This document shows, in pieces, positions 7,825 through 17,459 of a stretch of 64,000 bases of DNA (positions are counted from its first letter, which is position 1; the number at the start of each line of letters is the position of its first letter). Below the pieces are notes generated by a model, which was not told where the DNA came from, did not search any database, and saw only the letters and a list, made by a program, of their open reading frames with translations. This stretch comes from JASGDN01 sp049841275. Its GTDB lineage: Bacteria; Chloroflexota; Chloroflexia; Thermomicrobiales; UBA6265. The stretch is taken from contig JASGDN010000038.1 of NCBI GenBank assembly GCA_049841275.1, forward strand, positions 1-64,000. The letters run 5' to 3'. The translations under genes were made by a program, and so were the position numbers.

Positions 7825-8951
7825 CGCTCCACCTCCCGCAGCGAGCGTGCGAGGTAGGGCACGATCACGATGGCGATCAGGGCGAGCATGACGATCGAGG
7901 CGGCGGCGCCGAGGTTGTACTTGTTCGCGCCGAAGGTCTGCTCGAAGACGAAGATGCCGGGAACATCGGTCGCGAAGCCCGGCCCCTTGCCGGACGTGGC
8001 GAAGACGAGATCGAAGATCTTGAGTGAGATGTGCCCGAGGATGATCATCACGCTGATGGTGATCGGTTTCAGCAGCGGGATGATGATGTCCTTGTAGGTG
8101 CGGTAGAGCGAGGCGCCATCCCACGTCAGCGAGGCATGATCGGAGTTGACGGAATCGAAGTATTTCGCCAGGTTCTCGATCGCTGTGGTGACGCGGGCAT
8201 CGTCCCAGCCGACCTCGCCCGACCAGACCTTCGTGTAGTCGTCGGGGCCGAGCGCGGCAAGCAGGGTGTTTTCGAAGAGCTGGCCGATGGCGAAGGTGTC
8301 CTTGCTGCCGAGGGCGAGCGCGGGAACGCCAGCGGCCTTCAGGGTGTCGGCAGCCTTGAAGAAGTCATCCATCGTCCAAGCGTCGGTGACCGTGATGTCG
8401 TTCTTGCTGAGGACGTCCTTGTTGTAGAACATCACGTTGCCGCGATGGACGCCGACCGGCACCAACTGCTTCTTGCCGTCGATGGTGATGAGGTCGATCA
8501 CGCCCTGCGGGAAGGCGCCGGCCCACTTCTGCTCGGTGTAGAGGTCGTCAATGGCCTCGGTGTAGCCGGGATCGACATAGCGCGCCTTCAGCTCGGCACC
8601 GGGGTGGCTCTGCCAGGAGTCGGGCGGCTGGTTGGCGGAGAGGCGGGTCTGGAGGGCGACCTGGGCATTGGACCCGGCGCCGCCGGCGACCGCCGCATTC
8701 ACGACCTTCACGTCCGGATTCTGTGCCTGGAACGCCTTGAAGAGTTCTTCGAGCCCGGCGGCCTCACCGGCGGTGGTCCATCAGGAGAAGATCTCCAGTT
8801 CGGCCTCACCCGCGGCCGCTGGATTGGCCGCTAGGGAGGATTGGGCCAGTGCGTGCGTGAACGGCGATCCGCCCAACAGGCTGCTGCCGATCGCTGCCCC
8901 GGCGGCGAGTTTTGCGGCCTGGCGGCGGGAGATGCGGGTGGGTGTGGACAC
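7821..8951 (-). pseudogene. Sugar-binding protein fused in frame to the C-terminal part of a MalF-type permease; contains an internal TGA
   Basis: One continuous frame reads from GTG 8951. A Tat/Sec-like leader (RISRRQAAKLAAGAAIGSSL) is followed by LEIFS, a TGA at 8783-8781, then WTTAGEAAGLEELF and the CUT1 solute-binding lobe up to SDHASLTWDGA. The frame then becomes permease: SLYRTYKDIIIPLLKP, two or three membrane helices and the end PYLARSLREVER. Binding proteins of this family normally have FSWW here, so the TGA most simply replaces a TGG codon. Roughly the last half of the binding protein and the first two thirds of the permease are missing. The junction is WDGA/DGAS, where both families share a GATGGCGC-like sequence, suggesting deletion between short homologies. 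An assembly artefact is possible. Neither half should function as a transporter part. Confidence 0.85.
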
Positions 8952-9307
8952 ACTGTCGTCGCTGGTTATGCCATGACTCGATCCAACCTGGGCGGCGACA
9001 TGCCAGGAGGTCGGAATCGTGTCCCTTCCGCAGCCTGATTCAGCGCCTGCGGAGAAACTACGCTACCGTGGACACTCCCTTTCCGGTGAACCCCTGACAC
9101 CATCCTGCGGACATTCATGGGAATGAAGTCCTATACGTGCGTGGCGTTGCTGCAAGCATACGGAATTCGATCCTGCGTTTCAATAGATGGTGGGAGCGCT
9201 TCGGCTGGGGCCTGAATGATGAGACCAGGCCATCATACAACGATCGTGCCAGCATCGTCGTGCCGCACGATCGTTCATTTGCTGAAATAAGGATCGGTTG
9301 ACCTGGT
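8952..9307. other. Intergenic region upstream of the damaged ABC operon
   Basis: No gene is supported. It would hold the promoter of the minus-strand ABC operon and contains the inverted repeat at 9239-9275. The longer reading frames crossing it are antisense to the GH3 gene or lack any domain. Confidence 0.35.
9239..9275. repeat. Inverted repeat, 11-bp arms, 15-base loop
   Basis: AACGATCGTGC (9239-9249) pairs perfectly with 9265-9275. It lies 33 bases past the stop of the GH3 gene and may be its terminator, although no T run follows. Alternatively it is an operator for the ABC operon. Confidence 0.55.
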
Positions 9308-10888
9308 TCAGGTGAGGCGTACTGGCATTGTCGCAGTGATTGGCGTCATGCCCGAGAGGACGGCGGGCAGCGCGCGGAGGGTGACAGCCGGATCGCCGAA
9401 GGTGAGGACGGTCGCATCGACGTGGCCGAGCAGTCCACGGTCGTAGGGGCCGCGCAGCGCGACATGGACAATGCGCGTGCCGGGCTCTGTCGCGGCGATG
9501 GCTTGGGTGCAGACCTCGATCTGATAGGCGTTGTCCGTTGCGTCGCGGGTCATCACGACCAGCGCCTCGACCTCGGATGCCATTGCGATCGCCTGCTGGA
9601 TGCTCCCGGCGCTCGGTTCGTGGCCGAGCGTGGCGACGCGGGCATTCGGGAAGATCGTCTCTGCTGCCTGCCGGAAGACACCGGCGCGGTTGAATGGGTC
9701 TTCCGCTTCGCTGGAGCGCAGGCGCTGAAAGTCGATGAACCCGACGTGCGCGTGGGTCGGGTTCGGGTCGAATTCGTCCTCCGGCAGCGACACGATCGTG
9801 TGGGCGGCGATGCGCGTGGCCTCTGCCTCCCATGCGGGATCGGGTTCAGCCAGCGGTGGAACATCGTAGGTGATGCCGTAGCGGGCGCGAATCGCATCGA
9901 GCCGGGCGTTCGTCGCCTCGAACGTCGCGGCAGGGATGCGTCCGTCATCGAGCGCCTCGGCCAGGGCGCGGAAGCGGGTGAGCTGGTGGGGGATTGGCTC
10001 GTTTGCCTCCAGCACGTCGACACCGGCCTGCTTGCAGCGAATTGCGGCGACACCGTGGCCGTAGCGGTCCTCGATTGCCTGCATGGAGAGGGAGTCGGTG
10101 TAGATCACCCCGCCGAAGCCGAGTTCATCGCGCAGGATACCGGTCAGAATCGCTTGCGAGAGGGTTGCCGGGGCGTCGTCGATGGCCGGGAACAGGATGT
10201 GGGTGGTCATCACGCCCGACACGCCGGCCTCGATGGCGGCGCGGAACGGTGCGAGTTCGATCTCATCCAGGCGAGGACGCGGATGGTCGATCACGGGCAG
10301 CCCGAGGTGGGAATCGACGCTGGTGTCGCCGTGACCGGGGAAGTGCTTGATCGTGCTGGCGATGCCTGAAGCCTCGTAACCGCGGATCTGCGCGAGTGCG
10401 CCGTCCACGACCCGCGTCACCGTGTCGCCGAAGGAACGGGTGCGGATGACAGGGTTCAACGGGTTGTTGTTGACATCGACAACGGGTGCAAAGTTGACAT
10501 TGATGCCGGTCGCCTGGAGTTGCTCACCGGTGATGCGGGCTGCGGCCTCGATGTCCGCCGCGTCGCCATCGGCGGTGAGGGCCATCGCACCGGGGACGGT
10601 CACCATGTCTGGCGAGAAGCGGCTGACGATGCCGCCTTCCTGGTCGATGGCGATCAGCAGGGGCGGCATCCCGAGGCGCCGTGCCTCCGCCTGGAGTTCG
10701 GCGGAGAGATTGCGGACCTGCTCCCGGCTGGCGATGTTGTCGCCGAAGTAGAGGACGCCGCCGGGCCGCATCTCAGCGAACGCCGCCTTCGCCTCGTCGG
10801 TGAAGACCGGCCCTTCGAACCGGAACATCATGCTCTGCCCGACGAGCGATGCGGTTTCACGCGGGATGGGAGCGGCGTCCTGTGGCAT
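9308..10888 (-). CDS. Glycoside hydrolase family 3, beta-N-acetylhexosaminidase-like (NagZ type)
   Basis: The 526-residue protein has a GH3 TIM barrel over about residues 10-340. IDQEGG is at 81-86, the NagZ signature KHFPGHGDTSVDSH starts at 181 and provides the His general acid/base of this subfamily, and the nucleophile Asp is D265 in VIYTDSLSM. The C-terminal third, with HVGFIDFQRLR and VEALVVMTRDATDNAYQIE, resembles the GH3 C-terminal alpha/beta domain. No signal peptide is seen, so it is probably cytoplasmic, acting on N-acetylglucosamine-containing (peptidoglycan or chitin-derived) fragments. ATG 10888 begins MPQDAAPIPRETASLVGQ. It is monocistronic between trpA and the ABC operon. Confidence 0.92.
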   Translation of the reverse strand: MPQDAAPIPRETASLVGQSMMFRFEGPVFTDEAKAAFAEMRPGGVLYFGDNIASREQVRNLSAELQAEARRLGMPPLLIAIDQEGGIVSRFSPDMVTVPGAMALTADGDAADIEAAARITGEQLQATGINVNFAPVVDVNNNPLNPVIRTRSFGDTVTRVVDGALAQIRGYEASGIASTIKHFPGHGDTSVDSHLGLPVIDHPRPRLDEIELAPFRAAIEAGVSGVMTTHILFPAIDDAPATLSQAILTGILRDELGFGGVIYTDSLSMQAIEDRYGHGVAAIRCKQAGVDVLEANEPIPHQLTRFRALAEALDDGRIPAATFEATNARLDAIRARYGITYDVPPLAEPDPAWEAEATRIAAHTIVSLPEDEFDPNPTHAHVGFIDFQRLRSSEAEDPFNRAGVFRQAAETIFPNARVATLGHEPSAGSIQQAIAMASEVEALVVMTRDATDNAYQIEVCTQAIAATEPGTRIVHVALRGPYDRGLLGHVDATVLTFGDPAVTLRALPAVLSGMTPITATMPVRLT

Positions 10889-11039
10889 TGGTGTGCAGTC
10901 CTTGTGTTGGCGTCCGAGGCCTGCTTCCTATGGCAGGGCCGCAGATGTCCCGTAGCGATTCAGCGTGCCTGAACCCTCGGGCGAAGCCCGATATCCAAGC
11001 CGGATATCAGGAAGCATCGTCATCCGGCAGGTATCCTCG

Positions 11040-11080
11040 TTGCCCACGAAGCATCGACCTTCGGTCGATAGGTCGGGCAA
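11040..11080. repeat. Nested stem-loop between trpA and the GH3 gene
   Basis: TTGCCC (11040-11045) pairs with GGGCAA (11075-11080), enclosing ATCGACC-TTC-GGTCGAT (11053-11069). It is 40 bases past the trpA stop and may act as the trp terminator. Just beyond it (about 10976-11010) are GGGC-GAA-GCCC and GATATC...GGATATC pairings, so the whole gap is highly structured. Confidence 0.5.
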
Positions 11081-11119
11081 GCTGACTTGCCACGGAGCGA
11101 GATCGTTGTCCCGTCCTGG

Positions 11120-11970
11120 CTACAAATCGCCCTTGCCCTGCATGTACCGGAAGAAGCGCGTCGCGGCGGCCGGCTTCTCGGCATCGGGGACGGTGTCCAG
11201 GTAATTGATCAGCGCGGATGCCACAATCGCGCCGTTCGCGTGTTGGCCAACCTCGGTGACGTGCTCCGGCTTCGAGATGCCGAACCCGACCACCAGCGGC
11301 ACATCGGTGTGCTTCCGGATGCGATCGAGGTAGGCCCCCAATGTCTCGGAGAGCGAATCCCGGGCGCCGGTGACACCTGTCACGGCCACGCAATAGATGA
11401 AGCCGCTGGCGCGTTTCGCCGTTGCTTCGAGCCGGACATCGGTGCTGGTCGGCGCGACCATGTAGACGAGGCTGCGGCCGTTCGCTACGCACGCGGCGTG
11501 GAAGGCGTCGCTCTCCTCCGCGGGCAAATCGGGCACGATGAAACCGTCGACGCCAGCCTTCGTGGCATCTTCGACATAGCGCTCGATACCATAGTGCAGG
11601 GGTGGATTCAGGTAGCCCATCAGCATCACCGGTATCGTGACGCCTTGCGTACGCAGGCGGTGGACGAGTGACAGCACGTCCTTCAGGTGCGTGCCCTGTT
11701 CCAGCGCGACCTGGCTCGTGCGCTGGACGGCGGGCCCATCGGCGATCGGATCGGAGAAGGGGATGCCGATCTCGATCCCGTCGGCGCCGGCCTCGACCAG
11801 CGCGAGGATGATCTGCTCGCTGATATCCAGCGTCGGATAGCCGGCGGTCGCGAACGGCATGATCGCCGTGCGGCCTTCGGCGGCAACGCGGGCGAACATC
11901 TGCGGCAGGCGATTCGGTTCGACGGCGGTGGCTGCGCTATCCGCCGGGGCAATTGTCGTGGTATCGGCCA

Positions 11971-11971
<1 letters not shown>
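11120..11971 (-). CDS. trpA: Tryptophan synthase alpha chain
   Basis: Cleaves indole-3-glycerol phosphate to indole and glyceraldehyde 3-phosphate within the alpha2beta2 tryptophan synthase. The 283-residue barrel has the catalytic pair E67 and D78 in GIEIGIPFSDPIADGP (corresponding to E. coli E49 and D60). It also has LMGYLNPPLHYGIERY, DGFIVPDLPAEES and the phosphate-binding VVGFGISKPEHV. The first 20 residues are a family-variable extension. The start overlaps the trpB stop (TAATG, one base shared), so the two chains are translationally coupled. No other trp gene is in the window. Confidence 0.97.
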
Positions 11972-13254
<1,283 letters not shown>

Positions 13255-13797
13255 GTTTCAATCCTCGCCCGGTGGATGCGGATGCGATTCCTGGGCGGGC
13301 GGCCCATGCCGAATTCGTGGCGGGTCGCGGCGTGACGTAACTGTACCAAGGATTCTTCGGAGATATCCCGGTTTGCCGAAACGTCGTGAAAATTACCGGG
13401 CAGCGTTCTGCAGTCCAGATGTCAGGGCTTGATTGGTTCTGAAGATCGGGATGGTGATGCCCGACTGGACCTGTCCTGGTGATGCACACGACGGTTCGGC
13501 GGTCGAGATGACCGTTGCGAACGAATGGCGGTGGCTTGACTCAGGTTGGGCCTGTACGTCGCCGGTTGGAGCGATATGGCGGACGGACGGGGCGCATGCG
13601 CGGCCTCCTGGGTGAGAAGGGGAAGATGTTTGCGCGGTTCGTGGGCTCCCGGGATACGGCGCAACCGGCCGTCCCGGTGACTTCCGCACGTTGCGCACGT
13701 TCCCGGCAGATCCCACCCCGAAGGATGGGGCGGGCATCGTCGGTGGTCGGTAGACTGTGACCGGACGACGTGCTTCTCCGGGGAGGAAGGGCGGCAG
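13255..13797. other. Divergent intergenic region upstream of trpBA and a small membrane-protein gene
   Basis: A 543-bp gap. The minus-strand reading frames in it have no domain or codon pattern I trust. I looked for a trp leader peptide, T-box or attenuator pair upstream of trpB and found none. GGGGAGGAAGGG just before 13798 is the ribosome-binding site of the plus-strand gene. Confidence 0.4.
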
Positions 13798-14220
13798 ATG
13801 GCGGTTGCGGCGGCGGCGATCTTCACATGGTTGGGACTGGTGCTCGGCCTTTCATTAATTGAAGCACCGCTCAAGTTCCGGGCGCCAGGCATCACGCGAG
13901 AACTCGGCCTGGGCATCGGGCGCCTCGTGTTCAAGACTCTCAATGTCTGCGAACTCCTGCTCGTCCTCATTGCGCTGGTCGCCTTGTTCGCCGACGATAC
14001 GAAGCGGTCCGTGTGGTGGACGTTCGTTCCGCTGCTCGCCATCGCGGTGGTGCAGGCGGTGATGATCCACACCGCGATGGACAAGCGCGCTGCACGCATC
14101 GTCCAGGGGGAGACGTTGCCGGAATCGCGGCAGCATGTCATCTACATCGTGCTGGAGGTCGTGAAAGTGGTCCTGCTGATCGCTACCGGGACGTTCCTGC
14201 TACGGTCGCTGGCTGGCTGA
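13798..14220 (+). CDS. Small integral membrane protein, four predicted helices
   Basis: A 140-residue protein with four hydrophobic segments, approximately 4-24, 50-67, 75-92 and 115-136. The first includes IFTWLGLVLGLSLIEAPLKF. The loop RAPGITRELGLGIGRLVFKT and the polar stretch MDKRAARIVQGETLPESRQH lie between helices. I recognise the general type (conserved hypothetical membrane proteins) but no function. ATG 13798 follows a strong GGAGGAAGG. Its last 38 bases overlap the end of the convergent LLM oxidoreductase gene. Confidence 0.8.
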   Translation: MAVAAAAIFTWLGLVLGLSLIEAPLKFRAPGITRELGLGIGRLVFKTLNVCELLLVLIALVALFADDTKRSVWWTFVPLLAIAVVQAVMIHTAMDKRAARIVQGETLPESRQHVIYIVLEVVKVVLLIATGTFLLRSLAG

Positions 14221-15235
14221 CCGGTTCGCCGGGCAGGTCCATTGTCTCTGCGAGCAGCTCGTAGGATCGGATGCGGTCGGCCGGGTCGAAGGTGTTCGTC
14301 ACGACGATCAGTTCGTCGGCCTGCGCTGTCTCCCGGAAGGCGATGAGGGCCTGCCGAACCGTCTCCGGAGCGCCCACGGCAGCGTAGCGGAGCATGCTGT
14401 TCGCCCGCATCTGTTCCATCGGTGCGACGAAGTCGCCGATCCGGTCCGGATCGACCGGCGGTCTCAGGATGCCGCCGCCTGGTTTCCGGAGGTCGGCGAA
14501 GCGGAGGAGGCTTGACGTAAACAGGAATCGTGCCCGCTCGTCCGTCTCCGCAACGAGGGCATTCACCCCCGCGATCACGTACGGCTGGTCGAGTTGGGCC
14601 GAGGGCTGGAAGTGTTCGCGGTACCACGAGACGGCTTCTACCAGCGCATCCGGTGCGAAGTGGGAGGCGAAGGCGTACGGCAGTCCGAGGAGCGCCGCCA
14701 ACTGGGCGCCGAACATCGAGGAGCCGAGGATGTAGACCGGCACGTTCGTGTCAATCCCCGGGTTCGCGATCACGACCTGGTTCTCCAGGCGCGGCCCGAG
14801 CAGGATCTGCAGTTCCTGGACATCCTGGGGAAACTCGTCGCCAGCGTTCGGATCGCGACGGAGCGCGCGCGATGCGTATCCGTCGGTGCCGGGCGCGCGG
14901 CCGACGCCGAGGTCGATGCGGCCCGGATAGAGCGTCGCCAGGGTGCCGAACTGCTCGGCGATCACGAGCGGCGAGTGGTTGGGCAGCATCACGCCGCCGG
15001 AGCCGAGGCGCAGGGTGGACGTGCCCGCCGCGAGATAGCCGATCAGCACGGAGGTGGCGGAGGACGCGACGCCGACCATGTTGTGGTGCTCGGCCACCCA
15101 GTAGCGCGTGTAGCCGAGGTGCTCGGCTGTTTGTGCGAGGGTAAGGCTGTTGTGTAGGGCATCGGCGGCGGTGGACCCTTCGGCAAGCGGAGAGAGGTCG
15201 AGGATCGAGAGTGGGATGGCGGCGGAATCGGGCAT
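14183..15235 (-). CDS. LLM-class flavin-dependent oxidoreductase (luciferase-like monooxygenase)
   Basis: A 350-residue bacterial luciferase-like barrel that would use FMN or F420. Characteristic segments are SILDLSPLAEGSTAADAL, YTRYWVAEHHNM at about 43-54, LRLGSGGVMLPNHSPLVIAE, RIDLGVGRAPGTDGYASRAL and the C-terminal ELIVVTNTFDPADRIRSYEL. It resembles the 'MsnO8/YvbT' subgroup with the pattern PLxxGxxAxxAL. Substrate is unknown. Start MPDSAAIPLSILDL (15235) is where family similarity begins; the longer frame upstream is not needed. Its 3' end overlaps the convergent membrane-protein gene by 38 bases. Confidence 0.9.
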   Translation of the reverse strand: MPDSAAIPLSILDLSPLAEGSTAADALHNSLTLAQTAEHLGYTRYWVAEHHNMVGVASSATSVLIGYLAAGTSTLRLGSGGVMLPNHSPLVIAEQFGTLATLYPGRIDLGVGRAPGTDGYASRALRRDPNAGDEFPQDVQELQILLGPRLENQVVIANPGIDTNVPVYILGSSMFGAQLAALLGLPYAFASHFAPDALVEAVSWYREHFQPSAQLDQPYVIAGVNALVAETDERARFLFTSSLLRFADLRKPGGGILRPPVDPDRIGDFVAPMEQMRANSMLRYAAVGAPETVRQALIAFRETAQADELIVVTNTFDPADRIRSYELLAETMDLPGEPVSQPATVAGTSR

Positions 15236-15429
15236 GATCGGCGTCCTGTCGGTGGGATCCGGAATGCCGTCGGCTCGTGAGGAACGAGGGCGCGAATCGG
15301 CATCTGATGCGCCAACCTTACGAAAGGTACGCTCGCGTCGGCATGCCCCACTTGGGCAGGCAGGGCGGTCCGATCGTGGGCTTTCGGCGCTATCCTCAGT
15401 GAGGAACGAATGATGGTGGAGCGGGTGGC

Positions 15430-15864
15430 ATGACCATCGGGATGGACAAGCGGGATATCGAGACGCGGGAGGACATCGCCCATCTGGTGACGGCCTTCTA
15501 TTCGCGCGCTTTCGCAAACCCGGTCATCGGCTACATCTTCACCGATGTCACGCACATGGATCTGGAGGCGCACCTGCCGATCATGTGCGATTTCTGGGAA
15601 AAGGTGCTCTTCCAGCGTGGGATTTACGGGCGCGATGCGTTCACCGTCCACGCCCGCATCCATGAGCTGTCGCCGTTGACGCGCCGGCATTTCCAGGCAT
15701 GGGAAGACCTCTGGCACGAGACGGTGGACGATCTGTTCGCAGGGGAGAAGGCGAACCTGGCGAAGCTGCATGCCTCGCGGATGTCCGGTTCCATCCAGCG
15801 ACGGTTGGCCAACGCCACCGATGGCAACCTGCTCCGGATTCGTCCTGGATCGTTCACGCGATAG
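15430..15864 (+). CDS. Group III truncated hemoglobin
   Basis: A 144-residue globin of the group III (P-type) family, with the signature FYSRAFANPVIGYIFTDVTH at about 23-42, then LEAHLPIMCDFWEKVLFQ and a His-rich segment HARIHELSPLTRRHFQAWED. The haem-binding proximal His is expected in this segment. Such globins act in oxygen/NO chemistry with an unidentified reductase. ATG 15430 follows GGTGGAGCGGG. It is divergent from the LLM flavoenzyme and convergent with the SRPBCC gene four bases away; neither neighbour is a known partner. Confidence 0.93.
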   Translation: MTIGMDKRDIETREDIAHLVTAFYSRAFANPVIGYIFTDVTHMDLEAHLPIMCDFWEKVLFQRGIYGRDAFTVHARIHELSPLTRRHFQAWEDLWHETVDDLFAGEKANLAKLHASRMSGSIQRRLANATDGNLLRIRPGSFTR

Positions 15865-15868
15865 GGCC

Positions 15869-16396
15869 TCAGGTCGAACCGTTGGCCGGTGCGCCCGTTG
15901 CCTCCTGCCACGATTGGCGGAAGTGTGCCTGCTGGGCTGGATAATACTCGTCCCAATCCTTGAATGGCGTACCGTCGAGGACGGCACCGAGGCGATCGAG
16001 GTAGTACTCCCACCCGGGACCCGTATTCTCCGCCGTGGCCGGGTCGGCAAGCGCCTGCGTGAAGACGAGTGTGGTGATGCCGTCAGCTTCCGAGAGTGTC
16101 GCGCTCATCAACCATGAGCCCTCGCCTTGCTTCGATTCCACCAGCAGCCGGGTTGGCGGTTCGCATTCGTGGATGGAGATCTTCTCGGAGAGCCCCTCTC
16201 CCTCGGCGGTCACCCAGAAGGTCACGGTCTGGCCCTTGCCGGTCATCCCATCGTACCGGCCGATCCAGCGATCGAGCCGTTCCGACTCGACGATACTGGC
16301 CCAGACATCCTCCGCGGATGCGCGATAGGTGCGCTCGATCACGAGCTCGTAGCCGGAATCGGTCCGGACGACACGTCCGGTGGGGCCGATGCTCAC
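15869..16396 (-). CDS. SRPBCC / AHSA1-domain protein
   Basis: A 175-residue START-like (Bet v1 fold) protein: YELVIERTYRASAEDVWASI at about 16-35, LDRWIGRYDGMTGKGQTVTF, ETGPGWEYYLDRLGAVLDGT-like C-terminal helix. Members of this group bind hydrophobic ligands or assist Hsp90-like partners; many are co-encoded with ArsR repressors, as here. The GTG start at 16396 overlaps the upstream ArsR stop by GTGA, so the pair is translationally coupled and shares the regulated promoter at 16808-16836. Confidence 0.88.
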   Translation of the reverse strand: MSIGPTGRVVRTDSGYELVIERTYRASAEDVWASIVESERLDRWIGRYDGMTGKGQTVTFWVTAEGEGLSEKISIHECEPPTRLLVESKQGEGSWLMSATLSEADGITTLVFTQALADPATAENTGPGWEYYLDRLGAVLDGTPFKDWDEYYPAQQAHFRQSWQEATGAPANGST

Positions 16397-16800
16397 GCGC
16401 TTTGCTCCTTGTCTCGTCGATCCATGTCTTCGATCCGGGAATCGGACGTCTGGCGTCGGTCTCGTCGTGTGCGAAAGACCTCGGTTTCGAGGGCATCAAG
16501 CCTGCTGCTCCAGGTGCCGCCGTCGGTGACCGCCTTACGCGGGAGAGGCATCTCCCGGAACGGCGCGAGCCAGGCATCGACATCGCCCAGACGTTCGGGA
16601 TGGACGCGATAGAGCCGCCTCCTCCCATCGAGCCGGGCCGACACCAGCCCGGCCTCGCGCAGGACGCGCAGGTGGCGGCTGATGGCCGGACGGCTGATCG
16701 GGAACCGCGCGGCGATGGCGCCGGCCTCGCATTCCCCGCTGCGGAGCAGGTCGAGTATGTCCCGGCGAACCGGATCGGCAAGGGCCTCGAAGACGTCCAT
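16393..16800 (-). CDS. ArsR-family winged-helix transcriptional repressor
   Basis: A 135-residue regulator. The winged helix covers about residues 1-85: MDVFEALADPVRRDILDLLR, GAIAARFPISRPAISRHLRV, LREAGLVSARLDGRRRLYRV. It lacks the CxC metal site of ArsR/SmtB sensors and belongs to the subgroup usually paired with an SRPBCC protein. ATG 16800 is chosen because upstream residues are not HTH-like and because the promoter places the transcript start on this codon. An operator GTAAC-N6-GTTAC lies on the promoter, implying autoregulation. Confidence 0.92.
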   Translation of the reverse strand: MDVFEALADPVRRDILDLLRSGECEAGAIAARFPISRPAISRHLRVLREAGLVSARLDGRRRLYRVHPERLGDVDAWLAPFREMPLPRKAVTDGGTWSSRLDALETEVFRTRRDRRQTSDSRIEDMDRRDKEQSA

Positions 16801-16807
16801 GTGGATA

Positions 16808-16836
16808 ATAGTAACAGAATGGTTACATATTGAGAA
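16808..16836 (-). promoter_or_regulatory. Promoter with ArsR operator, apparently leaderless
   Basis: TTCTCA (-35, 16836-16831), a 17-bp spacer, then TACTAT (-10, 16813-16808), then seven bases to the ATG at 16800. The inverted repeat GTAAC-AGAATG-GTTAC (16811-16826) covers the -10 and most of the spacer. No Shine-Dalgarno fits between -10 and ATG, so translation from a leaderless transcript is expected. Confidence 0.6.
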
Positions 16837-16945
16837 GTGGTTCTGGTCATAAGCGCAGGGACGGATTCTGTCCGGCCGGTGTGCGAAGCTGAGTGGTACC
16901 GGTCTGGATGCTGGACAGTGGGAGATAGCTGGTGGAGGAATGACG

Positions 16946-17374
16946 ATGGCGATCAGAATGGGAAAGCACACGACGAACTATCGGAACACCCTGATCGCGG
17001 CAGCGGAGGACGCCGGAGCCGAGCGGGGCACGATCCCACCGCACAGGGAGGAGAGTCCGTCCATCGCGTATCGGACCTGGGCGATGATCGCGGACGCGCC
17101 CTATCGATACACCTCCGACGATGTGATCTTCACCGTCTGGGCCGATCGCCGGGGTGCTCCCGAGCCGGATCGTGAGGTGGCGCGTGCCGAATTCTTCTCG
17201 AAGGGGCAGGCCTGCCTGCGCGCATCCGACCTCGGCAAGAAGTACGGCTGGGGCATTCATTCCGACGAGGAAGGCCGCGTCGCGCTCTATGGAATGGAGT
17301 CCGGGGAATACCGCCGGTTGCTGGACGATCCGGATGTCGCCAAGACGAAGGCGATGAAACGTAGCCGGTCCTGA
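16946..17374 (+). CDS. DUF6157 family protein
   Basis: A 142-residue cytoplasmic protein. The family pattern is clear: HTTNYRNTLIAAAEDAGAE near the start, then GTIPPHREESPSIAYRTWAM, PYRYTSDDVIFTVWADR, RAEFFSKGQACLRASDLGKK and YGWGIHSDEEGRVALYGMES. The biochemical function of this family is not known to me. The ATG at 16946 is preferred over the one at 16940 because GGTGGAGG is then seven to eight bases upstream. It is transcribed alone, divergent from the ArsR unit. Confidence 0.88.
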   Translation: MAIRMGKHTTNYRNTLIAAAEDAGAERGTIPPHREESPSIAYRTWAMIADAPYRYTSDDVIFTVWADRRGAPEPDREVARAEFFSKGQACLRASDLGKKYGWGIHSDEEGRVALYGMESGEYRRLLDDPDVAKTKAMKRSRS

Positions 17375-17459
17375 TCCGGGACCTCGCTGTTTTCACATGC
17401 GCAGATCCCGCCTATCATCGTGCGGTCGTGATCGTCCTCGCATGTGAAGGAGCCTGGGA

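Noticed and set aside
8781..8783. TGA read as tryptophan (alternative code)
   Set aside because: TGA ends many intact genes in the window at the expected family length, so a code change is not credible.
13422..14141. Minus-strand frame of 239 codons upstream of trpB
   Set aside because: It is antisense to the small membrane-protein gene over half its length and has no domain; a trp leader was also sought and not found.
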